NCBI RefSeq assembly: GCF_000519265.1
Contig: NZ_KI912608.1
Span: forward strand, 2,203,313 to 2,267,312
Reading direction: 5' to 3'
Length of the DNA stretch: 64,000 nt
DNA from: Desulfonatronum lacustre DSM 10312
Lineage (GTDB): Bacteria; Desulfobacterota; Desulfovibrionia; Desulfovibrionales; Desulfonatronaceae
The notes beneath the pieces were generated by a model that ran no database searches, had not been told where the DNA came from, and saw only the letters and a program-made list of their open reading frames with translations. Below are positions 1-7,614 of the stretch, piece by piece. The position numbers were made by a program, and so were the translations under genes. Within the stretch, counting starts at the first letter, position 1; each line of letters starts with the position of its first letter.

Positions 1-2
1 CC

Positions 3-1046
3 GAGCGTAACGGCCCCCTGGACTGCGCCTCCTGTCACGGCGGGCCGCAGCGCCTGGAAATGCAGGCCAAATTCGCCGACAAACTGGAAGAGCTGGACGG
101 TGTGTTGCCCCGCCTGCCCCGCAATCAGCCCGACGCCGTGCTGCTGGCGGCCAAGCTGCCCGAATTGCCCGAGGACGCCACCCGGCCGACCTTGATGTAT
201 CCCGTGCCCTTCAACCATGAACTGCACGAACAGGCCACGGACGCCTGCCGGGACTGCCACCATGAAACCCTGAAGAGTTCCTGCACGGATTGTCATACCC
301 TGCAAGGCTCTGAGGAGGGCGGCTACATCACCCTGGAGCGGGCCATGCACGCCCCGGACAGCAAGTCCAGCTGCGTGGGCTGCCATAACGAAATGAAGCA
401 GGATCCCACCTGCGCCGGCTGCCACACCGCCATGCCTCGCGGCGCCGAGCCCCCGGCTTCCAGTTGCGCCCTGTGTCACGTCAACCCGGACGTCCTCGCC
501 CAGCGTCCCGCCGGGCATCAGTCAACGGATTACGCGGACTACACCGAAATGCTCATTCCGGCCCAAGCCGACGGCAGACAGCCCGCCGGAGAGCCGGTGA
601 TCGTTCCCGAGGACAAGGAAGGCCGCGCCGCTCTGGCTCAACAACTCATCGACCAGCGTCCCAAGGAAGCCCTGCTCATCGCCGAGGAAGACATTCCAGA
701 CGTGGTCAAGATCGACGTCCTGGCCGACGAGTACCAGCCGGCGGAGCTGCCTCACCGTAAGATCGTCATGAGCATGATGGAGAGGATGAAGGACGACTCC
801 CTGGCCACCACCTTTCACGCGACGCCGGTGACCATGTGTCAGGGCTGCCACCACAACAGCCCTCTCTCCAAGACCCCGCCGAGCTGCCAATCCTGCCACG
901 ACCAGCGGTCCCAGGAAGGACGTCTTGGCCGACCGGGACTTTTGGCCGCCTACCACATCCAGTGCATGTCCTGCCACGCGGAGATGGGCCTGGAAAAGCC
1001 GGCGGCCACGGACTGCGCCTCCTGCCACAAACAGAAAGAGAACTGA
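3..1046 (+). CDS. hmcA: High-molecular-weight cytochrome c HmcA, 3' part
   Basis: Periplasmic multiheme cytochrome c, the electron-entry subunit of the Hmc transmembrane complex of Desulfovibrio-type sulfate reducers; it takes electrons from cytochrome c3 and hydrogenases. The frame is open from the left edge of the window, so the N-terminus and signal peptide lie outside. The visible ~347 residues hold ten CxxCH heme-c motifs (CASCH, CRDCHH, CTDCH, CVGCH, CAGCH, CALCH, CQGCHH, CQSCH, CMSCH, CASCH). Full HmcA is known to have sixteen hemes, which fits a C-terminal two thirds. A loop without hemes lies between the sixth and seventh motifs. It is followed 23 bases later by hmcB in the same direction. 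The identification rests on heme density plus the complete hmcB-F order behind it. Confidence 0.93.
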   Translation, partial: ERNGPLDCASCHGGPQRLEMQAKFADKLEELDGVLPRLPRNQPDAVLLAAKLPELPEDATRPTLMYPVPFNHELHEQATDACRDCHHETLKSSCTDCHTLQGSEEGGYITLERAMHAPDSKSSCVGCHNEMKQDPTCAGCHTAMPRGAEPPASSCALCHVNPDVLAQRPAGHQSTDYADYTEMLIPAQADGRQPAGEPVIVPEDKEGRAALAQQLIDQRPKEALLIAEEDIPDVVKIDVLADEYQPAELPHRKIVMSMMERMKDDSLATTFHATPVTMCQGCHHNSPLSKTPPSCQSCHDQRSQEGRLGRPGLLAAYHIQCMSCHAEMGLEKPAATDCASCHKQKEN

Positions 1047-1069
1047 CAGCTCGTAAGGAGAACCGACAT

Positions 1070-2164
1070 ATGAAACGCAGATCATTCCTCGGATTGATGG
1101 GCGCGGCCGGGGCCGGGCTGGCGGCTCCGGCCGTCGCTCCGGTCGCCGCCCGGGCCGCGGCCAAGGATTTCAGAGGCTATCACGACACCCCGGGCGTGCT
1201 GTTCGACGGGACGCGGTGCATCGGCTGCCGCAAGTGCGAATTAGCCTGCAACCAGGTCAACAACCTTCCCGAACCGGAAGTGCCCTTCGACAACCTGGAA
1301 ATCCTGAACACCCGCCGACGCACGGACTCGGCCACCTTCACCGTGGTCAACAAGTTCGACACCCCAGGCGGTCCCGTGTATCGGAAGAACCAGTGCAACC
1401 ACTGTCTGGAACCGGCCTGCGCCTCCTCGTGCTTTGTCAGCGCGTTCCAGAAAAAATCAGACAGCGCAGTGGACTACGACGAAACCGTCTGCGTCGGCTG
1501 CCGGTACTGCATGATCGCCTGCCCCTTTGAAATTCCGACCTACGAATACCACAAGGCCTTCACCCCCCGGGTGATGAAGTGCACGCTGTGCGGTCCGCAG
1601 ATGCGCTCCGGCGAACTGCGCCTGCCGGGTTGCGTGCAGGCTTGTCCCATGGAGGCCATGATCTACGGCCCCCGCCATGAACTGATCAACCTGGCCCGCC
1701 GTCGATTCGCCGCCTTCCCGGGCCGCTATGTGGAGCAGATATACGGGGAGCATGAAATGGGCGGCACCAGCTGGATGTACATCTCCGGAGTGCCCTTCAC
1801 CCAGGTCGGCTTGCGCGAGGACCTGGGCACCAAGTCCGCTCCGGAACTCACCGCCGGCGCCCTGGCCGCGGTCCCCGTGGTGGTGGGCGTCTGGCCCGTG
1901 CTGCTTGGCGGAATCTACGCCATCAACAAGCGCAAGGAAAAAATCGCGGCCCAGGAACAGCAAGAGGCCGTGGCCGCCGCCCTGGCCAAAGCCAAGGCCG
2001 AGGCCGAGGAAAATCTGACCACCTCCCTGAGCAAGGCCGAGGAAGCCGCCAACCGCCGCCTGGACAACGAGGTCAAGAAGGCCGTCAAGGAAGCCCTGGC
2101 CAAGAAGGAAGAAGAACTCAAAGCGGCTGACGCGACCAAAACGGACGAGGAGGAGGGCAAATGA
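1070..2164 (+). CDS. hmcB: Hmc complex Fe-S subunit HmcB
   Basis: Ferredoxin-like subunit that passes electrons from HmcA to the membrane part of Hmc. The 364-residue protein starts with a twin-arginine-like leader (RRSFLGLMGAAGAG). It has four cysteine groups typical of PsrB/DsrO-type proteins with four [4Fe-4S] clusters (CIGCRKCELAC, CNHCLEPACASSC, CVGCRYCMIAC, and CTLC with a distal CVQAC). After about residue 270 comes one hydrophobic segment that probably anchors it, then a long Lys/Glu/Ala-rich helical tail of about 75 residues, which looks like a coiled coil. The start at 1070 is preceded by TAAGGAG. It overlaps hmcC by four bases (ATGA), indicating translational coupling. Confidence 0.95.
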   Translation: MKRRSFLGLMGAAGAGLAAPAVAPVAARAAAKDFRGYHDTPGVLFDGTRCIGCRKCELACNQVNNLPEPEVPFDNLEILNTRRRTDSATFTVVNKFDTPGGPVYRKNQCNHCLEPACASSCFVSAFQKKSDSAVDYDETVCVGCRYCMIACPFEIPTYEYHKAFTPRVMKCTLCGPQMRSGELRLPGCVQACPMEAMIYGPRHELINLARRRFAAFPGRYVEQIYGEHEMGGTSWMYISGVPFTQVGLREDLGTKSAPELTAGALAAVPVVVGVWPVLLGGIYAINKRKEKIAAQEQQEAVAAALAKAKAEAEENLTTSLSKAEEAANRRLDNEVKKAVKEALAKKEEELKAADATKTDEEEGK

Positions 2165-3333
2165 GCACCGTGACCAATGACGACTTCAAGTCATATTTGA
2201 CGCCATTCAATATCGTAACGGGCCTGATCATCATCGCGGGCCTGATCGTCACCGTGATCCGCTTCACCGGCGGGCTCGGGGCCGTGACCAACCTGGACGA
2301 CAACTACCCCTGGGGCATCTGGATCAGCTTCGATCTGCTCTGCGGCGTCGCCCTGGCGGCCGGCGGCTACACCACAGCCGCGGCCTGCTACGTCTTCGGC
2401 TTCAAGAAATACCATTCCGCGGTCCGCCCCGCGGTTCTGACCGCCTTCCTGGGCTACGCCCTGGTGGTCATGGCCCTGCACTACGACGTTGGTCGTCCCT
2501 GGCGGCTGCCCTACCCGATCTTCGTCCAGCAGGGCACGACATCCCTGCTCTTCGAAGTAGGTCTGTGCGTGTTCCTGTACCTGACCGTCCTGTTCATGGA
2601 GTTCCTGCCCACCCTGTTCGAATGGACCGGGTGGCGGAAGCTGCGGGACGCCCTGGTCAAAATGACCCTGGTGCTGGTCATCTTCGGCGTGGTCCTCTCC
2701 ACGCTGCACCAGTCCTCGTTGGGAGCTTTGTACACTATCGCCCCGTCCAAGCTGCATCCCTTGTGGTACTCGGCTTATCTCCCGGTTTTCTTCTTCGTCT
2801 CCAGCATCGCGGCCGGGTTGTCCATGGTCATTTTTGAAGGTTCACTGTCCCACAAGTACCTGCACCGGATGATGGACGAGGAATACAACAGGAACCACAA
2901 CGATGTTGTTCTCGGTTTTGCCAAGGGCTGCTCCTGGGTGTTGTTCGGCTACTTTGCCTTGAAGATGGTCGGCCTGACCTACGACAACAACTGGCACTAC
3001 CTGGCCAGTGGCTTTGGCGCATGGTTCCTGGTGGAAATGCTCTGCTTCGTCGCCCTGCCGGCCTTCCTGTACGCCGTGGGCGCGCGGGACAAGAACTTCG
3101 CCCTGATCAAGTGGACGGCGATCCTGACCGTTCTGGGCATTGTCCTGAACCGGTTCAACGTTTCCCTGGTCGCCTTCAACTACCACCTGCCCTCGGAGGC
3201 CAAATACTTCCCTGCCTTCATGGAGATCATCATCTCCGTGTTCATCGTCACCGTGGGCGTGGTTGTGTTCCGATTCGTCTCCACCAGGATGCCCGTCTTT
3301 TTCGAGCACCCTGATTACAAAGGCCAACACTGA
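2161..3333 (+). CDS. hmcC: Hmc complex integral membrane subunit HmcC (NrfD/PsrC family)
   Basis: Polytopic membrane protein of 390 residues with about ten hydrophobic helices, of the NrfD/PsrC/DsrP family. Members bind menaquinone or link periplasmic Fe-S subunits to the membrane and usually lack heme. The conserved early block WGIWISFDLLCGVALAAGG is clear. It lies between HmcB (four-base overlap) and the tiny HmcD, the standard hmc order. Length and topology match the family, so the assignment is secure from context and sequence. Confidence 0.94.
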   Translation: MSTVTNDDFKSYLTPFNIVTGLIIIAGLIVTVIRFTGGLGAVTNLDDNYPWGIWISFDLLCGVALAAGGYTTAAACYVFGFKKYHSAVRPAVLTAFLGYALVVMALHYDVGRPWRLPYPIFVQQGTTSLLFEVGLCVFLYLTVLFMEFLPTLFEWTGWRKLRDALVKMTLVLVIFGVVLSTLHQSSLGALYTIAPSKLHPLWYSAYLPVFFFVSSIAAGLSMVIFEGSLSHKYLHRMMDEEYNRNHNDVVLGFAKGCSWVLFGYFALKMVGLTYDNNWHYLASGFGAWFLVEMLCFVALPAFLYAVGARDKNFALIKWTAILTVLGIVLNRFNVSLVAFNYHLPSEAKYFPAFMEIIISVFIVTVGVVVFRFVSTRMPVFFEHPDYKGQH

Positions 3334-3353
3334 GCATAAGGGAGGCTATACCA

Positions 3354-3530
3354 ATGGAATTCAACTCATTGCACGAGTTTTTCATGCATACCAAGACCAT
3401 GACCTACCTGCTCATGGGCGGCATCCTGGTCGGCGCCGTACTCTGGTGGCAGTTTTTGATGGGCGAAAAGAAGCCCATCGACAACCCACACCGGACCGGT
3501 GAGGGACATGGCAATGGCCATGGTCATTAG
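3354..3530 (+). CDS. hmcD: Small Hmc membrane subunit HmcD
   Basis: A 58-residue reading frame that gene finders can miss. It starts MEFNSLHEFFMHTKTM, has one hydrophobic helix (TYLLMGGILVGAVLWWQFLMG) and ends in a His/Gly-rich tail (GEGHGNGHGH). A GGGAGG site stands 9 bases before the ATG. The known HmcD is a similarly tiny single-helix protein at this place in the operon. Its function in the complex is unknown; the His-rich end could bind metal, which is only a guess. Confidence 0.88.
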   Translation: MEFNSLHEFFMHTKTMTYLLMGGILVGAVLWWQFLMGEKKPIDNPHRTGEGHGNGHGH

Positions 3531-3555
3531 CAAAGCGGCAAATCGGCGGAGCGGA

Positions 3556-3581
3556 TATCCGGTACGAGAACGTGCCGGATA
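3556..3581 (+). other. Intercistronic hairpin between hmcD and hmcE
   Basis: An inverted repeat of about ten base pairs (ATCCGGTAC against GTGCCGGAT, one G-U pair) with a six-base loop, in the 153-base gap between hmcD and hmcE. No T run follows, so it is more likely an mRNA stability or partial attenuation element than a full terminator. Confidence 0.45.
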
Positions 3582-3683
3582 CCTCCGAAACGAGCCCAAT
3601 TGCTCATGATCCCAACCCTCTGGATCGACGGACGAAACACTGTCCGACTTGCAACAACATAAGTGATGCTCGAGGAGACGCAT

Positions 3684-4361
3684 ATGTATAATTTCTTGAC
3701 TGGACCCATGGTCTGGATCACGTTTCTGGTCGTGGTCGTTGGATTGACGTACCATGTGGTGACGTACATCCGCGGCCTGGACTGGCGACTGGACCGCGTG
3801 GGCTATCGGCCCAACATGCAGCACGGCCTGAAAGGGGCCGCCAGATCCATCTTTTTCTGGATCCTGCCCTGGGGCTCCCACGGTTGGCGGGCCAAGCCGC
3901 TGTTCACCCTGCTCTTTTTCAGCTTTCACATCGGCCTGCTGTTCACGCCGATTTTTCTCGAAGCGCACAACATCATGCTCAAGGACAGCTGGGGCATCCG
4001 CCTGCCGGGTATTTCCGCCGGTCTGGCCGACTTTCTGTCCTGGGTCGTGGTCATCGGCGGCATCTTCCTGATCCTGCGCCGGATCGCCTATCCCGAGGTT
4101 AGGATTCTCACCTCGGCCTACGACTACATGCTGATCGTCATCGCCGTGTCCCCCTTCCTGACCGGCCTGATCGCCCGATACAACGTGGGCAACTACGACT
4201 TCTGGCTGCTCATCCACATCATTACCGGCCACGTCTGGCTGCTCAGCCTGGTCTTCACCAAGCTGAACCACGTGGTCCTCTTCTTCCTGTCCCGCGCGCA
4301 ACTGGGCATGGACTACGGCATCAAGCGCGGCGGGATGAAAGGCACCCAGATGACCTGGTAG
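3684..4361 (+). CDS. hmcE: Hmc complex cytochrome-b-like membrane subunit HmcE
   Basis: Integral membrane protein of 225 residues related to NarI/DsrM heme-b subunits, believed to carry electrons through the membrane to HmcF. It has about five hydrophobic helices and several His residues within or near them (in FFSFHIGLLF, LIHIITGHVWLL and NHVVLFFLSR). The N-terminus MYNFLTGPMVW recurs in TmcC (23369) and in the third paralog (26899), marking one family with three members in this window. The start at 3684 follows GAGGAG. hmcF begins 39 bases downstream. Confidence 0.93.
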   Translation: MYNFLTGPMVWITFLVVVVGLTYHVVTYIRGLDWRLDRVGYRPNMQHGLKGAARSIFFWILPWGSHGWRAKPLFTLLFFSFHIGLLFTPIFLEAHNIMLKDSWGIRLPGISAGLADFLSWVVVIGGIFLILRRIAYPEVRILTSAYDYMLIVIAVSPFLTGLIARYNVGNYDFWLLIHIITGHVWLLSLVFTKLNHVVLFFLSRAQLGMDYGIKRGGMKGTQMTW

Positions 4362-4400
4362 GCGTCTGAGAAACACAAGCTCAACGAGAGGGAGAATACA

Positions 4401-5807
4401 ATGCCCGAAGGAATTCTTTGCAACAAGCAGCCCATTGTCACGGACGAGCAGCTCAAGCTGACGCTCGGGGACAAGAGTGGCAAGCAATACTACGCGGAAA
4501 TGGAACAACTGGAGGTGGATACGGACAAGCTCTGGTCCACGATCCAAAACACCATGAAATCCCGACTGAAAACATGGTTGAACATCTGCGCCAAATGCGG
4601 ACTCTGCGCGGACAGCTGTTTTCTCTATGAATGCAACGACAGGGATCCTCGCCAGGTCCCTTCGGCTAAAATCCACGCCACCTTGGGTGAGATCGTCAAG
4701 CGCAAGGGCAAGGTGGACAACGCTTTCATGCGCAAATGCATGGACATCGCCTGGAGCTGGTGTACCTGCTGCAACCGTTGCGGCCAGTTCTGCCCCCACG
4801 GCATCGACATGGGCGTGATGTTCTCCTACACGCGCGGCCTGCTCTTTTCCCAGGGATTCGTGCCTTGGGAACTGAAAATAGGTTCCGGGATGCACCGGGT
4901 GTACAAGGCCCAGATGGACGTGACCACCGAAGACTGGGTGGACACCTGCGAATGGATGGCTGACGAGAACTCCGAGGAGTGGCCGGGCCTGGAAATTCCC
5001 GTGGACAAGGAAGACGCGGACATCATGTACACCCTCAATGCCCGCGAAGCCAAACACTATCCGGAAGACATCGCTGAAGCTGCGATTTTATTCCATGTGG
5101 CCGGTGAAAACTGGACTGTACCTTCGGAAGGGTGGGAGCAAACCTCCCTGACAATTTTCGCCGGGGACTGGGAAGGCTGCAAGCAACAAGTTCTGCATGT
5201 CTATGACGCCATCGAACGTCTGCGCCCCAAGCGGGTCGTGGGCACGGAATGCGGCCACGCCCACCGGGCCACGGTCATCGAAGGGCCCTATTGGGCCGGA
5301 CGCGAAGATGGCCAACCCCCCAGACCCTACATCCATTATGTGGAATGGCTTGCGGAAATGCTGCGCACCGGGCGAATCAAAATCGACCCGGCCAAACGGA
5401 TCAAAGAACCGGTCACACTCCAGGACTCTTGCAATTACGTCCGCAATCAGGGTCTGAAAAACATCACCCGGGAAATCATGAGCTATCTTGTTGAACCCGG
5501 CTATTTCGTCGAAATGGCGCCGAACAAGGAATACAACTATTGTTGCGGCGGCGGCGGCGGATTTAACGGCATCGGCAAGTATCGCCCCCAGCGAAACATT
5601 GCTCTGCTTAAAAAGAGGGAGCAGATTTTAGCCACAGGGTGCAAGCTCGTGGTCGCGCCCTGCCACAATTGCTGGGACGCCATCCGCGACCTGGAGGAAG
5701 AATATCCCATAGGCATCCGCTGGAGCTTCCTCAAGCCGTTGGTGATCAAGATGATGATCGTCCCGGATCACCTCAAGCCCCAGGACGAGGAAGGCGAAGA
5801 GGAATAA
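4401..5807 (+). CDS. hmcF: Hmc complex cytoplasmic CCG-domain Fe-S subunit HmcF
   Basis: HdrD/DsrK-like cytoplasmic subunit, 468 residues, which receives electrons from HmcE and is thought to reduce a cytoplasmic disulfide-type or other acceptor. Two ferredoxin motifs ([11 protein letters not shown] and [11 protein letters not shown]...P) lie in the first third. The C-terminal half has an E-C-G-H motif near residue 284, then a canonical CCG domain (QDSC, 36 residues, CCGGGGG, about 36 residues, CHNC), predicted to bind a noncubane [4Fe-4S] cluster. The start at 4401 follows GAGGGAG. This gene is the reference for the UGA-containing paralog at 25629-26873, where the Cys of ECGH is replaced. 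Confidence 0.94.
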   Translation: MPEGILCNKQPIVTDEQLKLTLGDKSGKQYYAEMEQLEVDTDKLWSTIQNTMKSRLKTWLNICAKCGLCADSCFLYECNDRDPRQVPSAKIHATLGEIVKRKGKVDNAFMRKCMDIAWSWCTCCNRCGQFCPHGIDMGVMFSYTRGLLFSQGFVPWELKIGSGMHRVYKAQMDVTTEDWVDTCEWMADENSEEWPGLEIPVDKEDADIMYTLNAREAKHYPEDIAEAAILFHVAGENWTVPSEGWEQTSLTIFAGDWEGCKQQVLHVYDAIERLRPKRVVGTECGHAHRATVIEGPYWAGREDGQPPRPYIHYVEWLAEMLRTGRIKIDPAKRIKEPVTLQDSCNYVRNQGLKNITREIMSYLVEPGYFVEMAPNKEYNYCCGGGGGFNGIGKYRPQRNIALLKKREQILATGCKLVVAPCHNCWDAIRDLEEEYPIGIRWSFLKPLVIKMMIVPDHLKPQDEEGEEE

Positions 5808-5849
5808 TCCGCCTTGTCGCACCAACAGTCAGCACATACGAGGTATCTC

Positions 5850-6749
5850 ATGAAGAAAAAGATTCTTTTGGCGACAACCGGCTCTCCGGCAAGTTTCGGG
5901 GCCGCGCGGGTGGCCTTTGAGATGGCCAAGCGCTACGATGCGGAACTGCTGCTCTTTCACGTCGCCGGCGTACCGAAAAAAGGCTTTTCCTACCAGGAGG
6001 TCAACGACGTCCGCTCCCAGGAGACCGTTCAGGTCGACGACGACTACATGGCCTGGGTTGAGGAAGAACTGAAGAACACCTACGCCAAGCAGCTTGAGGA
6101 ATGCAAAAACGCGCGCATCATCCTGGCCACGGGTCTGCCGCACCGGGAAATCCTCCGGGCGGCCCGCGACGAGGACGTGGATATGATCATCATGGGCGCG
6201 CACTCCGGGGACTCCAGCGACATCTACTCCAAGGGCTACCCCGGCAGCACCCTGCAACGCGTGGCCAAGGCGGCCAAGTGCCCGGTGATGACCGTGCACC
6301 GCGAATCCGCGTCGTATATGGGCGGTTTCTCCCATATCGTCTTTGCCACAGACTTTTCCAAGCAGTCGGAAAGCGCCTTCAAGTACGCCCTGTCCATGGC
6401 CAAGGAGTTCGACTGCGAAATGACCCTGTTCCATGCCCTGGACATCACCAGCAAGGTATTGGCTCAGAGTGACATCGAGGACAAACTGATCACGCTTCGC
6501 AAACGACTGCGAGACGTGTACGGACCCAAGATGGGAGATTTCAAGAACTTTGAAGTTGACGTCTGGGAAGGCAATCCCTACGTGGAAATCGTCAAGATCG
6601 CCCGTGAGCGCATGGCCGATTTGATCGTCCTGGCCCACAACACCAGGGAACTGGACCCGGAACAGGCCCGCATGGGGTCGACCCTGGAACAGGTGCTCCT
6701 GCGGGCCAACTGCCCAGTGGTCAGCGTCAACAGACCGGACAAGGTTTAG
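5850..6749 (+). CDS. Tandem universal stress protein
   Basis: 299 residues made of two UspA-type domains (about 1-150 and 158-299). Each domain begins with a beta strand (KKKILLATTGS; FSHIVFATDFS) and carries a nucleotide-loop region (MIIMGAHSGDSSD in the first; LIVLAHNTRELDPEQ in the second). It follows hmcF by 42 bases and is probably co-transcribed. In D. vulgaris, as I recall, hmcF is followed directly by the regulators rrf1 and rrf2, so a Usp at this spot is a variation. The ATG at 5850 was chosen because the Usp fold starts there. Its role near Hmc is unknown. Confidence 0.85.
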   Translation: MKKKILLATTGSPASFGAARVAFEMAKRYDAELLLFHVAGVPKKGFSYQEVNDVRSQETVQVDDDYMAWVEEELKNTYAKQLEECKNARIILATGLPHREILRAARDEDVDMIIMGAHSGDSSDIYSKGYPGSTLQRVAKAAKCPVMTVHRESASYMGGFSHIVFATDFSKQSESAFKYALSMAKEFDCEMTLFHALDITSKVLAQSDIEDKLITLRKRLRDVYGPKMGDFKNFEVDVWEGNPYVEIVKIARERMADLIVLAHNTRELDPEQARMGSTLEQVLLRANCPVVSVNRPDKV

Positions 6750-6769
6750 GCAAGTCGCGAGCATTGCGT

Positions 6770-6802
6770 CCACCGCCCGATGTCTCCGAACCCGGGCGGT
6801 GG
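6770..6802 (+). terminator. GC-rich hairpin after the usp gene
   Basis: Perfect ten-base-pair inverted repeat (CCACCGCCCG / CGGGCGGTGG) just after the stop codon of the universal stress gene. No strong T run follows (GAATTG), so it could be a weak terminator or an mRNA 3' end stabiliser that uncouples the hmc transcript from the response regulator downstream. Confidence 0.5.
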
Positions 6803-6917
6803 AATTGTAAAGCGGCGCATGCGAGACGAAAAAACTTCGCATGCATGCCAAGTTCTCGTTGATTTCGGCAACCTCAAGGATTGGAAGTTCATTCCGAATC
6901 TCACCAGGAGGTGTACT

Positions 6918-7271
6918 GTGGCGAAGAAAATCATGGTCGTCGACGACGACAAGGAAATCACCTCGTACCTGACCCAATTGTTCAAGGACAACGGCTATGA
7001 AACGGTAGAAGCCAACGACGGCTCTGAAGCCCACGACATCGTGGCCAAGGAAAAGCCGGACCTGATCACCCTTGACCTGGAAATGCCCAATGAATGGGGT
7101 CCGCGCTTTTACCGCAAACTGACCCAGAACCCGGAACTGAAAAAAATCCCGATCATCGTGATCAGCGGCCTGCCGTCCAACCAGTATGCGATCCAAAAGG
7201 CCGTCGCCAGCCTGACCAAGCCTTTCGACCGCGACGAGCTGATGAAGATCGTCAAACAGACCATCGGCTGA
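6918..7271 (+). CDS. Single-domain response regulator (Rrf1-like receiver)
   Basis: 117-residue CheY-like receiver with no output domain. It shows the acidic pair (VVDDDKE), the phospho-acceptor Asp (LITLDLEMP) and the conserved Lys (SLTKPF). The start codon is GTG at 6918, preceded by an ideal CAGGAGGTG. The hmc operon of D. vulgaris ends with the receiver rrf1, so this is plausibly its counterpart. A close paralog is at 31436, also next to a receiver-kinase gene. The likely partner is the kinase at 7615. Confidence 0.9.
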   Translation: MAKKIMVVDDDKEITSYLTQLFKDNGYETVEANDGSEAHDIVAKEKPDLITLDLEMPNEWGPRFYRKLTQNPELKKIPIIVISGLPSNQYAIQKAVASLTKPFDRDELMKIVKQTIG

Positions 7272-7289
7272 GCCGGCCCCTCGAATATC

Positions 7290-7327
7290 CGTCCACCCTT
7301 ATCCCGCTCGCGGGGCAAGGGTGGACG
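7290..7327 (+). terminator. Rho-independent terminator after the receiver gene
   Basis: Eleven-base-pair stem (CGTCCACCCTT / AAGGGTGGACG) with a GC-rich loop, followed by TTTTC. It lies 19 bases after the stop codon of the receiver, so it would end the hmc-usp-receiver transcript. Confidence 0.7.
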
Positions 7328-7614
7328 TTTTCACTTTCTTCGCTTTCCAATACCGCCCGCCTATCATCCACGGGGTGTTTTTTCGCCATGCGTGGATTGC
7401 CTTTTCCGTCCGTCCCTTTTACTCCTTTTTTTCCACCACTGGAGCTGTATCAGTACATTCCGTGCGTGGTCTCATTCCGATTCCGGATCCCTGTCTTCAC
7501 GGGCATGACTGACTCGGAAACAAAAGGGTCGGTATGGCAAGAAAAAACCGTCCTTTTAGCCTGGGATGCGCTGCATGGCCCGCTTTACGTCTTCATCTTC
7601 ATAATGGAGCAAAC
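7328..7614. other. Intergenic region without recognisable gene
   Basis: About 290 bases between the terminator at 7290-7327 and the ATG of the receiver-kinase. Open frames run through it but show no family signal and no ribosome site. It presumably holds the promoter of the 7615 gene; a GGAGC precedes that ATG. Confidence 0.5.

Noticed and set aside
3366-5057. 563-codon minus-strand open frame over hmcE and hmcF
   Set aside because: Antisense shadow of real hmc genes, low-information composition.
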